From Agrobacterium rubi TR3 = NBRC 13261 (GTDB taxonomy: Bacteria > Pseudomonadota > Alphaproteobacteria > Rhizobiales > Rhizobiaceae), in contig NZ_BBJU01000004.1 in the NCBI RefSeq assembly GCF_000739935.1, positions 1-64,000 of the forward strand: DNA of 64,000 nt. The letters run 5' to 3'. The notes beneath the pieces are model-generated. The model saw only the letters and a program-made list of their open reading frames with translations. It did no database searches and was not told the origin of the DNA. The first letter of the stretch is position 1. Every line of letters begins with the position of its first letter. Made by a program: the position numbers and the translations under genes. Positions 8,988 to 16,611 of this stretch are shown piece after piece.

Positions 8988-10358
8988 ATGACGACCACCT
9001 ACACATTCGACGAGCTGAAAAAAGACGTGGCCGAAGGGCGCATCGATACCGTTCTGGCATGCCTCGTGGATATGCAGGGTCGTCTGATGGGCAAACGCTT
9101 TCAGGCGGAATTTTTCGTCGAAAGCGCCTATGAGGAAACCCACAGCTGCAACTACCTGCTGGCCACCGACATGGAGATGGAAACCGTTCCCGGTTACAAA
9201 TCTACCGGCTGGGACAAGGGCTACGGCGATTATACGCTGAAGCCCGATCTCTCGACACTGAAGCGGGTGCCGTGGCTGGAAGGCACAGCGCTTGTTCTGT
9301 GTGATGCCTACGACCATCACACCCACGCCGAAGTCGCCCACTCGCCGCGCGCGCTTCTGAAGAAGCAGGTCGCACGTCTGGAAGCCATGGGCCTGAAAGC
9401 CTTTATGGCCACCGAGCTGGAATTCTTCCTGTTCGATCAGAGTTTCGAGACCGCCCGCGCCAGTGGCTACCGCGATCTCAATCTCGCCAGCCCTTATAAC
9501 GAGGACTACCACATCTTCCAGACGACCAAAGAAGAAGAGGTGATGCGCGCCATCAGAAACAACCTGCAAGCCGCTGGCATCCCTATCGAAAACAGCAAGG
9601 GCGAGGCATCCGCAGGTCAGGTCGAACTCAACGTCCGCTACGCCGATGCGCTCACCATGGCCGACCGCCATGCGATCATCAAAAATGCCTGCAAGGAAAT
9701 CGCATGGTCCAAGGGCAAGGCCGTGACCTTCCTTGCCAAGTGGAACTACGATGCGGCGGGAAGCTCCTCGCACATCCACCAATCGCTTTGGAGTGTGGAT
9801 GGCAAGACGCCTATGTTTCTCGACAAGAATGCTGACCACGGCATGTCCGACATGATGCGCCATTACGTGGCAGGGCTTCTCGCCCACGCCAGTGAGACGA
9901 CCTATTTCCTGGCGCCCTATATCAACTCCTACAAGCGCTATATGGCAGGCACCTTCGCGCCGACCAAGGCTGTCTGGAGTACGGACAACCGCACGGCGGG
10001 CTACCGCCTATGCGGCGAGGGCAGCAAGGGCATCCGCATCGAATGCCGGGTCGGCGGGTCGGATATCAACCCGCATCTTGCAATGGCAGCCCTGCTTGCA
10101 GCAGGCATTGACGGCATCGAAAACAAGATGGAACTTGAGCCGCAGTTCGAAGGCGACGCTTATGGTGGCAAGGACATCCGCGAGATACCCAAGACATTGC
10201 GGGACGCGACGGATCACCTTAACACTTCCAAGATGCTGCGCAGCGCTTTCGGTGATGATGTGATCGACCACTATGTTCGCGCCGCAAAATGGGAGCAGGA
10301 AGAATACGACCGCCGCGTGACCGATTGGGAAGTCGCGCGCGGTTTTGAACGGGCATAA
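8988..10358 (+). CDS. Glutamine-synthetase-like ligase, probable gamma-glutamyl-amine synthetase
   Basis: 456-residue member of the glutamine synthetase superfamily. The catalytic region carries ATELEFFLF, the SSSHIHQSLW motif (canonical GS has GSGMHxHQS), the NSYKR..AP segment, STDNRTAGYR and the RIECRVGGSDINPHLA motif. The ammonium-site loop of true GS (DGSSI) is absent; residues around 58-75 read ATDMEMETVPGYKSTGW instead. That fits PuuA/GlnA4/IpuC-type enzymes, which join glutamate to an amine using ATP. With an ethanolamine-type permease upstream and two alcohol/aldehyde oxidoreductases downstream, gamma-glutamyl-ethanolamide or a similar capped amino alcohol is the likely product (inference). 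Confidence 0.85.
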   Translation: MTTTYTFDELKKDVAEGRIDTVLACLVDMQGRLMGKRFQAEFFVESAYEETHSCNYLLATDMEMETVPGYKSTGWDKGYGDYTLKPDLSTLKRVPWLEGTALVLCDAYDHHTHAEVAHSPRALLKKQVARLEAMGLKAFMATELEFFLFDQSFETARASGYRDLNLASPYNEDYHIFQTTKEEEVMRAIRNNLQAAGIPIENSKGEASAGQVELNVRYADALTMADRHAIIKNACKEIAWSKGKAVTFLAKWNYDAAGSSSHIHQSLWSVDGKTPMFLDKNADHGMSDMMRHYVAGLLAHASETTYFLAPYINSYKRYMAGTFAPTKAVWSTDNRTAGYRLCGEGSKGIRIECRVGGSDINPHLAMAALLAAGIDGIENKMELEPQFEGDAYGGKDIREIPKTLRDATDHLNTSKMLRSAFGDDVIDHYVRAAKWEQEEYDRRVTDWEVARGFERA

Positions 10359-10378
10359 CAAATCATAGGAAAACCATC

Positions 10379-11767
10379 ATGGTCATGATCCAGAATATCT
10401 CGCCGATTGACGGTTCGGTTTTTGCCGAGCGCGAGGCGATGTCGCTGGACGCGGCACGGGCTGCCGTATCGAAAGTGCGCGCCGCGCAAAAATCCTGGGC
10501 GCGCCGCCCCTTGGAAGATCGCGTTCAACTGGTGCTGAAAGGTGTGGCCCGGCTGAACGAGATGGTGGACGAGGTGGTGCCTGAACTGGCCCATATGATG
10601 GGCCGCCCGGTTCGCTATGGCGGTGAGTTCAAGGGCTTCAACGAACGCTCCAACTACGTCGCCTCCATTGCAGCCGATGCTCTTGCACCTCTCGTCATCG
10701 AGGAAAGCGGCAATTTCGAACGCCGTATCGAGCGCGAAGCCCACGGCGTCGTCTTCGTCATCGCGCCGTGGAACTACCCTTACATGACGGCCATCAACAC
10801 CATCGCGCCTGCCTTGATGGCGGGTAACACGGTCGTCATCAAACACGCCGCGCAGACGCTGCTGGTGGGTGAGCGCATGGTGCGGGCCTTCGTGGAAGCG
10901 GGCGTGCCGGAGGATGTATTCATCAACCTCTTCCTCGACCACCAGACAACATCGGCGCTGATTGCCGAGAGCCTGTTCAACTTCGTCAATTTCACCGGCT
11001 CCGTCGAAGGCGGTCGTGCCATCGAGCGGGCCGCTGCCGGAACCTTCACCGGCCTTGGTCTTGAGCTTGGCGGCAAGGACCCCGGCTATGTGATGGAAGA
11101 TGCCGATCTGGATGCGGCGGTCGATACGCTGATGGACGGCGCGACCTTCAATTCCGGCCAATGCTGCTGCGGTATCGAGCGCGTCTACGTCAACGAATCG
11201 CTGTTCGACGCTTTCGTCGAGAAGTCTGTTGCATGGGTGTCCAATTACAAGCTGGGCAACCCGCTGGAGCAGGAGACGTCACTTGGCCCCATGGCCAACA
11301 AGCGCTTCGCTAAAGTCGTGCGTAAGCAGGTGGCCGATGCCGTGTCCAAGGGTGCGAAGGCGCTGGTCGATCCCAAGCAGTTTGCCGCAGATGATGGCGA
11401 AAGCGCCTATGTCGCACCGCAAATCCTCATCGATGTCGATCACTCCATGGAATTCATGACCGAGGAAACCTTCGGTCCCGCCGTCGGCATCATGAAGGTC
11501 AAGAACGACGACGAGGCCATCCGCCTGATGAATGACAGCAAATACGGCCTCACCGCATCACTGTGGACGCAGGATGCTGAGCGGGCAGGGCGCATCGGTC
11601 GTGAGATCGAAACCGGCACCGTCTTCATGAACCGCGCCGATTATCTCGATCCCGCTCTGTGCTGGACCGGCGTCAAGGATACCGGTCGCGGCGGCTCGCT
11701 GTCGGTCATAGGCTTCCAGAACCTGACACGTCCAAAATCCTACCATCTGAAGAAAGTCACGAAATGA
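10379..11767 (+). CDS. NAD(P)-dependent aldehyde dehydrogenase
   Basis: 462-residue ALDH-superfamily enzyme. The catalytic cysteine is the middle one of SGQCCCG (C263), the general base is E229 in LELGGKD, and the Rossmann substrate channel has IAPWNYP (128-134). ATG 10379 has AGGA eight bases upstream; a second ATG lies two codons in. It begins 20 bp after the ligase gene and overlaps the iron alcohol dehydrogenase gene by ATGA. In the proposed pathway it would oxidise the gamma-glutamylated amino aldehyde to the acid (inference). Family resemblance alone gives only aldehyde to carboxylate. Confidence 0.9.
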   Translation: MVMIQNISPIDGSVFAEREAMSLDAARAAVSKVRAAQKSWARRPLEDRVQLVLKGVARLNEMVDEVVPELAHMMGRPVRYGGEFKGFNERSNYVASIAADALAPLVIEESGNFERRIEREAHGVVFVIAPWNYPYMTAINTIAPALMAGNTVVIKHAAQTLLVGERMVRAFVEAGVPEDVFINLFLDHQTTSALIAESLFNFVNFTGSVEGGRAIERAAAGTFTGLGLELGGKDPGYVMEDADLDAAVDTLMDGATFNSGQCCCGIERVYVNESLFDAFVEKSVAWVSNYKLGNPLEQETSLGPMANKRFAKVVRKQVADAVSKGAKALVDPKQFAADDGESAYVAPQILIDVDHSMEFMTEETFGPAVGIMKVKNDDEAIRLMNDSKYGLTASLWTQDAERAGRIGREIETGTVFMNRADYLDPALCWTGVKDTGRGGSLSVIGFQNLTRPKSYHLKKVTK

Positions 11768-12909
11768 ACATCGTCGCAAACTGGAGCTATCCAACCCCGA
11801 TCAAGATGGGGCGCGGCCGCATCAAGGAATTGGCGGATGCCTGCAAAACGCTCGGCATCAAGAAGCCGCTGCTGGTGACCGACAGAGGCCTCGCCAATAT
11901 GGCGATCACCAGCCACGCGCTGGATATTCTGGAAGAGGCAGGCCTTGGCCGCGCCATCTTTGCGGACGTGGACCCGAACCCCAACGAGACCAATCTCGAA
12001 GCGGGCGTGAAAGCCTTCAAGGATGGCGGCCATGATGGCATCGTTGCCTTTGGCGGTGGCTCCGGTCTTGATCTCGGCAAGGCCGTCGCCTTCATGGCAG
12101 GCCAGACGCGCCCCGTCTGGGATTTCGAGGATATCGGTGACTGGTGGACCCGCGCCAACTCCGATGGCATCGCGCCCATCGTGGCTGTGCCGACCACGGC
12201 GGGCACCGGCTCGGAAGTCGGACGTGCCAGCGTCATCACCAACTCGCAGACGCATGTGAAGAAGATCATCTTCCACCCGAAATTCCTGCCCGGCGTGGTC
12301 ATCTGCGATCCTGAATTGACGGTCGGCATGCCCAAGGCCATCACCGCAGGCACCGGCATGGATGCCTTCGCCCATTGCCTGGAAGCCTATTCCTCGCCCT
12401 TCTACCACCCCATGAGTCAGGGCATCGCGCTCGAAGGCCTGCGGCTGGTCAAGGAATATCTGCCGCGCGCTTATAAGGACGGCACGGATATCGAAGCCCG
12501 CTCCAACATGATGGCCGCCGCTGCCATGGGTGCCGTTGCCTTCCAGAAGGGGCTGGGCGCCATCCACTCGCTCTCGCACCCCATCGGCGCCGTCTACAAC
12601 ACCCACCACGGCATGACCAACGCCGTCGTCATGCCCGCTGTCCTGCGCTTCAACCGCCCTGTTATCGAAGACAAGATTGCCCGAGCCGCTGCTTATCTCG
12701 GCATCGAAGGCGGGTTTGATGGGTTTTATGATTATGTGCTGGAGTTGCGTAAGGAGCTTGGCGTGCCTGATAGCCTCACGGCCATGGGTATCAAGCCGGA
12801 CCGTGTGGATGAGCTTGTCGCAGAGGCCATCAAGGATCCGAGTTGCGGGGGTAATCCGGTGGAAATGACGGCAGAGAATACGAAGGCGTTGTTTCTGGAG
12901 TGCTTTTGA
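11764..12909 (+). CDS. Iron-containing alcohol dehydrogenase
   Basis: 381-residue group III dehydrogenase. Seen are the NAD-binding GGGSGLDLGKAVAF, the GTGSE segment, and metal ligands in GMDAFAHCLEAY (Asp, His) and SLSHPIGAVYNTHHG (two His). Start ATG 11764 overlaps the ALDH stop codon as ATGA, so the pair is translationally coupled. It should oxidise a primary alcohol to the aldehyde used by its partner. It closes the catabolic block; the next gene lies about 850 bp away. Confidence 0.9.
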   Translation: MNIVANWSYPTPIKMGRGRIKELADACKTLGIKKPLLVTDRGLANMAITSHALDILEEAGLGRAIFADVDPNPNETNLEAGVKAFKDGGHDGIVAFGGGSGLDLGKAVAFMAGQTRPVWDFEDIGDWWTRANSDGIAPIVAVPTTAGTGSEVGRASVITNSQTHVKKIIFHPKFLPGVVICDPELTVGMPKAITAGTGMDAFAHCLEAYSSPFYHPMSQGIALEGLRLVKEYLPRAYKDGTDIEARSNMMAAAAMGAVAFQKGLGAIHSLSHPIGAVYNTHHGMTNAVVMPAVLRFNRPVIEDKIARAAAYLGIEGGFDGFYDYVLELRKELGVPDSLTAMGIKPDRVDELVAEAIKDPSCGGNPVEMTAENTKALFLECF

Positions 12910-13009
12910 TTGACGTGATTGTGCCCTACCTGCTGTGAAGGGGCAGGGTGCTTTAGACGCAACGCAATATCTCACTTTGAAGTAGGCGGAGACAGGCCGC
13001 AACGCAGCA

Positions 13010-13148
13010 ACCCTCATCCTGAGGTGCCCCAAAGGGGCCTCGAAGGACGAGGGTTGCGGGCTTAGGGCAGAGCGAGCAGCGGATGCTTCGAGGCTTTGTC
13101 CTTCGGCCAAGCACCTCTCCTTCGACAGGCTCAGGATGATGCATGAGG
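13010..13148. repeat. Dispersed-type intergenic palindrome (CATCCTGAG...CTCAGGATG)
   Basis: CATCCTGAG (13015-13023) is matched by CTCAGGATG (13130-13138). Between them lie an internal hairpin (GGTGCCCC-AAA-GGGGCC, about 13024-13039) and CAACCCTC/GAGGGTTG arms flanking it. The TTCGACAGGCTCAGGATGA phrase is a common intergenic repeat in alphaproteobacterial genomes (from memory). Only one copy is in this window. Confidence 0.45.
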
Positions 13149-13419
13149 GCGGAATATGCGGCTCACCCACCAATCTCCCATCCCAAAAAAAGTCAAATTT
13201 TTTTCTCCATGGCCACCAACCCCATGCCTACAATCTCCACACTTTCGCGGCTGGAGTGTTTTCGCGAGACACTGTCGGGGCAGGCGGAGGTTGGTGATTG
13301 GCCGTAGACGTGCGGGTGATCATCAAATGCGACGACCGATGGCCTGACTGATGAAATGTTCGAAATTCCGTAAACGGTTTTCGGACATGGAAAGAGGAAA
13401 GGTACATCGGAAGACTGAA

Positions 13420-13525
13420 CTCAGGCCGGTGCATTCAACGCCCGGCCTGAGAATTCGTAAGACTCGAGACCACGCAAATGCGGTACCGACGACGACCATA
13501 CCTGAAACACTGCCGCATTTGCGTG
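13420..13525. other. Two consecutive perfect stem-loops, possible small RNA
   Basis: CTCAGGCCGG (13420-13429) pairs with CCGGCCTGAG (13442-13451) around a 12-nt loop. Twenty bases later CACGCAAATGCGG (13471-13483) pairs with CCGCATTTGCGTG (13513-13525) around a 29-nt loop. Both stems are perfect (10 and 13 bp). No run of T follows the second stem on either strand, so simple termination is unlikely. A structured RNA or a DNA-binding site array are both possible. Confidence 0.4.
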
Positions 13526-13670
13526 TGTTCTCAAGGGCTTCAGCAAACCACGGGCGCATCTGCGCGGCGTGAACGGCGACGCTTGTCTCCAAGCTCTGCC
13601 GGATTTTTCAAAGGGCTGAACTTGAGACCGCGAGCGGAGCCATACAACAAATCGCAACGCTTATTTCCAT

Positions 13671-13692
13671 TTCGTTAACCATCTTCGTTAAC
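13671..13692 (+). promoter_or_regulatory. Direct repeat TTCGTTAAC upstream of parA-like gene
   Basis: TTCGTTAAC occurs at 13671-13679 and again at 13684-13692, a 13-bp period, immediately followed by AATATAC, which could serve as a -10 box. The spacing of the TTAA cores is 9 bp, not the 7 bp of a CtrA site. It may be an operator for autoregulation of the downstream gene. Confidence 0.35.
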
Positions 13693-13763
13693 AATATACA
13701 GTGCACCATGAATGTCGCGGTGCGTTGAAGAGCGATGAAGTCAGGCTCTGCATTGGGGGCCCT

Positions 13764-14477
13764 ATGCCAGTTATCACATTTGCAAACACCAAGGGCGGCG
13801 CGGGCAAGACGACTGCGGTTCTGCTGCTGGCCACGGAACTTGCGCGCACCGGTCACCGGGTCACCGTTCTCGATGCCGATCCGCAATTGTGGATTTCGCG
13901 CTGGTCGGACATGTCCGGTACTGTCCAGAACCTGTCGGTTATTTCGCATGTCACCATGGCATCGCTGGAAACCCATATCCGCGAAAACAAGGCCAGCACG
14001 GACTGTTTCATCATCGATCTGCCGGGCACCAAAAGCCCGCTGCTGACGATGGCGCTGGGCATTTCGGACCACGTCATTATCCCGGTCCAAGGTTCTGCCA
14101 TGGATGCGCGCGGGGCTGCCGAGGTTCTCGAACATATCGAATTGCTGAACCGCAAGATGGGCGTCACGATCGATCACTCGGTTGTTCTCACCCGCGTCAA
14201 CGCGATGGTCAGCACACGCTCTATGCTGGTGGTCAAGGCATTGCTGGCGGCCAAGAACGTCCGCGTTCTGGCGACGCCGATTGCCGAACGCGCCGCGTTC
14301 CGCGACATCTTCGACTATGGCGGCACGCTGGCTGCGCTCGACTGTCAAAAGGTGAGCAACGTCGATAAGGCCATGGAGAATGTGCGCAATTTCGCCAATG
14401 AGGTGATGCGCCTGATGCCTGTACGTGTCGTTCGCTCCGGTCGCGATCTCAAGTTTTTCAGCCGCAGAGCCGCCTGA
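13764..14477 (+). CDS. Orphan ParA/VirC1-like P-loop ATPase
   Basis: 237-residue MinD/ParA-family ATPase. The deviant Walker A is KGGAGKTT (10-17) and the switch region is VLDADPQ near residue 35. FIIDLPGTKSP supplies the Walker A-prime-like segment. The start ATG 13764 (MPVITFANTKGG) is chosen because the P-loop must lie at the extreme N-terminus. No parB or centromere-binding partner is adjacent. By size it resembles VirC1 and other single-gene ParA proteins that position protein or DNA cargo. What it positions is unknown. A terminator hairpin follows at 14487. Confidence 0.85.
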   Translation: MPVITFANTKGGAGKTTAVLLLATELARTGHRVTVLDADPQLWISRWSDMSGTVQNLSVISHVTMASLETHIRENKASTDCFIIDLPGTKSPLLTMALGISDHVIIPVQGSAMDARGAAEVLEHIELLNRKMGVTIDHSVVLTRVNAMVSTRSMLVVKALLAAKNVRVLATPIAERAAFRDIFDYGGTLAALDCQKVSNVDKAMENVRNFANEVMRLMPVRVVRSGRDLKFFSRRAA

Positions 14478-14486
14478 ACCTTTTTC

Positions 14487-14521
14487 ATACGCCCGGCACA
14501 AATTCGGTCCGGGCGTATTTT
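14487..14521 (+). terminator. Rho-independent terminator after parA-like gene
   Basis: ATACGCCCGG (14487-14496) pairs perfectly with CCGGGCGTAT (14509-14518) across a 12-nt loop, and the stem is followed by TTTTGTG. It lies immediately before the promoter of the TetR gene. Confidence 0.75.
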
Positions 14522-14524
14522 GTG

Positions 14525-14553
14525 CTTGATTTGGAAATGATCGTTTCCTATAT
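14525..14553 (+). promoter_or_regulatory. tetR promoter with operator in its spacer
   Basis: CTTGAT (14525-14530), a 17-bp spacer and CTATAT (14548-14553) match the rhizobial vegetative consensus CTTGAC-N17-CTATAT in 11 of 12 positions. The operator GGAAATGATCGTTTCC (14533-14548) fills the spacer. Transcription would begin around 14560-14562, essentially at the ATG (14562), predicting a leaderless or nearly leaderless mRNA. Confidence 0.65.
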
Positions 14554-14561
14554 TGCCGCTC

Positions 14562-15182
14562 ATGACGCAGCCAAGCCCATCTTTAATCCACACACGCCAG
14601 CGCGGCCGCCCGCGTGAGTTTGATGTCGATCTCGCTATCGACAAGGCCATCGGCGTGTTTTCGGAACGCGGTTACCACGCGACATCAGTGGGTGATCTGA
14701 CGCAGGCCATGGAACTGACGCAGGGCAGTCTTTATAAGGCCTTCAAGGACAAGAAGGACATCTACATCGCCGCCGTCGAGCGCTACAAGCTGGTGCAATC
14801 ACGGCGTTTCGAGGCGGCTGTTCAGACCGGCAGGAACGGGCGAGAAAAGCTGCTGGCGGGCATGAATTTCTATGCGGATGCCTGCGTCGGCCCATCGGGC
14901 GGGCAGGGGTGTCTCGTCGTCGGTGCCGCTGCCGATCTCGCTTCGCTGGATGACGATATGGCGCGCGTTGTGCGTGGTGCCATCGATGCCCGCGAAAACA
15001 TTCTGGGTCGCCTCGTGCGTGAGGGGCAGGCGGATGGCTCGGTATCCAATACTAAGGATGCAGCCGCTTTGGCGAAGACGGCGCTCTGTATCATTTACGG
15101 CATGCGGGTGGTTGGCAAGACGGGCCTGACGAAAGCGGAACTGAGTTCAGTGGTCGATGTTGCCATGAAGGTTTTCGACTGA
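14562..15182 (+). CDS. TetR/AcrR-family transcriptional regulator
   Basis: 206-residue repressor. An N-terminal HTH (about 16-70, RGYHATSVGDLTQAMELTQ then SLYKAFKDKKDI) is followed by an all-helical ligand domain. Start ATG 14562 is set by the promoter geometry; a Shine-Dalgarno sequence is absent, as expected for a leaderless message. It precedes an MFS exporter gene by 49 bp. The same GGAAATGA..TTTCC operator lies before both genes, so it very likely represses itself and the exporter until an inducer binds. The inducer is unknown. Confidence 0.9.
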   Translation: MTQPSPSLIHTRQRGRPREFDVDLAIDKAIGVFSERGYHATSVGDLTQAMELTQGSLYKAFKDKKDIYIAAVERYKLVQSRRFEAAVQTGRNGREKLLAGMNFYADACVGPSGGQGCLVVGAAADLASLDDDMARVVRGAIDARENILGRLVREGQADGSVSNTKDAAALAKTALCIIYGMRVVGKTGLTKAELSSVVDVAMKVFD

Positions 15183-15198
15183 TTTTTATATGTATTTG

Positions 15199-15214
15199 GG
15201 AAATGAGTATTTCC
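15199..15214 (+). promoter_or_regulatory. Second TetR operator, upstream of MFS gene
   Basis: GGAAATGAGTATTTCC is a 6-bp-arm palindrome sharing its first eight and last five bases with the operator at 14533-14548. It lies 17 bp before the MFS start codon, just upstream of the GGAG ribosome binding site. Confidence 0.65.
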
Positions 15215-15231
15215 TAATTTGGAGACGGGTA

Positions 15232-16461
15232 ATGACATCTACGGTGCTTGGCGCTGAGGCCGCGCAGGAAGAGACACTCTCTTCCGCAATGATTTTTCTG
15301 CTGGCCACGGCCTGCGGGCTGATCGCCGCCAATATCTATTATGCCCAGCCGCTCGCCGGCCCCATCGGCGCAGAACTTGGGCTGTCTGCGGCTGCAACAG
15401 GCTTGATCGTGACGCTGACGCAGATCGGTTACGGCCTGGGACTGTTGTTCGTGGTGCCGTTGGGCGATCTCATCGAAAACAGGAAGCTGATTATTATCAC
15501 CGTCATCATGGCGGTTCTGTCCTTGATCGGTGCTGCCCTCGCGCCGCATGCAGCACAGTTTCTCGCCGCCGTGTTTCTGGTCGGGGTCGCTTCGGTTGCG
15601 GTGCAGATGATCGTGCCCTTGGCGGCGCATATGACACCTGACGCCACGCGAGGCCGCGTCGTTGGCAGCATCATGAGCGGCTTGATGATCGGCATCATGC
15701 TGGCGCGGCCTGTTTCCAGCGTTCTCTCGGAATTGGTTTCCTGGCGCGGTGTTTTCCTGATTTCGGCTGGTGTCATGGCCGTGCTGGCGCTCGTGCTCTA
15801 CCGCCTGCTGCCACGCCGCATGCCGGATGCGAAGCTGCCGTACACCACATTGTTGGCCTCTATGGGCAAGCTGGCCGTAAACACGCGGCTTTTGCAGCGC
15901 CGTTCAATCTATCAGGCGGGCATGTTCTCAGCCTTCAGCCTGTTCTGGACGGTGACGCCGCTCTATCTCAGCGGCCCCGCCTTCCGCTTGGCGCAAAGCG
16001 AAATCGCGCTGTTTGCGCTGGCCGGTGCCGCCGGTGCCGTTGCGGCACCCATTGCCGGGCGGATGGCGGATCGTGGTTGGACATGGGCAGCGACTCTCTG
16101 TGCGCTGCTGGCTGCCATGGCATCCTTCCTCATGACCCACATAGCGCCCGAGGGCTCTCACCTGTCGCTGGCGCTGTTGGTGGTTGCGGCCATCGTGCTG
16201 GATTTTGCAGTCACCACCAATCTGGTGCTGGGTCAGCGCGCTATCTTCACGCTGGGTGCGGCGTTCCGCAGCCGCCTCAACGGCATCTTCATGGCAACGT
16301 TCTTCATGGGTGGAGCTGTCGGCTCTGCGCTTGGTGGCTGGGCTTATGCGCAGGGCCAATGGGCAGCAGCCTCGTGGCTTGGTTTTGCGCTGCCCGCCAT
16401 GGCTTTTGCGTTCTTCCTGACGGAGCGCAGGGGTGAGAAGCGGGTGCCTAAGCTCGGGTGA
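15232..16461 (+). CDS. MFS efflux transporter
   Basis: 409-residue major facilitator with about 12 membrane helices. Seen are the YYAQPLAGPIGAELG start of helix 1-2, a typical loop 2-3 motif variant GDLIENRKLI, and a central cytoplasmic loop near 195-215. ATG 15232 is chosen because GGAG lies 8 bp upstream; upstream in-frame codons would run through the operator. Paired with the TetR gene and sharing its operator, it is most likely a drug or metabolite exporter induced by its substrate. YnfM/sugar-efflux-type MFS are the closest general group. Confidence 0.88.
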   Translation: MTSTVLGAEAAQEETLSSAMIFLLATACGLIAANIYYAQPLAGPIGAELGLSAAATGLIVTLTQIGYGLGLLFVVPLGDLIENRKLIIITVIMAVLSLIGAALAPHAAQFLAAVFLVGVASVAVQMIVPLAAHMTPDATRGRVVGSIMSGLMIGIMLARPVSSVLSELVSWRGVFLISAGVMAVLALVLYRLLPRRMPDAKLPYTTLLASMGKLAVNTRLLQRRSIYQAGMFSAFSLFWTVTPLYLSGPAFRLAQSEIALFALAGAAGAVAAPIAGRMADRGWTWAATLCALLAAMASFLMTHIAPEGSHLSLALLVVAAIVLDFAVTTNLVLGQRAIFTLGAAFRSRLNGIFMATFFMGGAVGSALGGWAYAQGQWAAASWLGFALPAMAFAFFLTERRGEKRVPKLG

Positions 16462-16482
16462 GGGTAGGTCTGCACCCCACGA

Positions 16483-16597
16483 CCGTCATCCCGGCCTTGA
16501 GCCGGGATCCAGTCAGCCCAAGTCTTTGGGCTGAAAGAAATTTTCATACCGCGCAGACGCACGCCGGCTGAACCCCACATCAAGCGCGGGGTGACGG
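16483..16597. repeat. Dispersed stem-loop repeat B, copy 1
   Basis: An imperfect inverted repeat opens with CCGTCATCCCGGCC and closes with CGGGGTGACGG. The internal hairpin CAGCCCAA-N4-TTGGGCTG (16514-16533) recurs at 21023-21042 and, degenerate, near 44162. It lies between two convergent genes and may act as a bidirectional terminator. Confidence 0.6.
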
Positions 16598-16611
16598 ACG
16601 GAGTGTACCAC

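Larger units (their letters stand above)
12910..13763. other. 854-bp intergenic region with repeats and stem-loops, no gene seen
   Basis: No reading frame here has protein-like composition or a convincing ribosome binding site. It contains a repeat block (13010-13148), two strong inverted repeats (13420-13451 and 13471-13525), and a direct repeat TTCGTTAAC just before the ParA gene. A small RNA is possible in 13360-13540. Confidence 0.5.

Noticed and set aside
11740..13173. 477-codon minus-strand frame over the Fe-ADH gene and the following gap
   Set aside because: It covers a gene with clear metal-binding motifs and enters a repeat block; no protein-like segment in the non-overlapping part.
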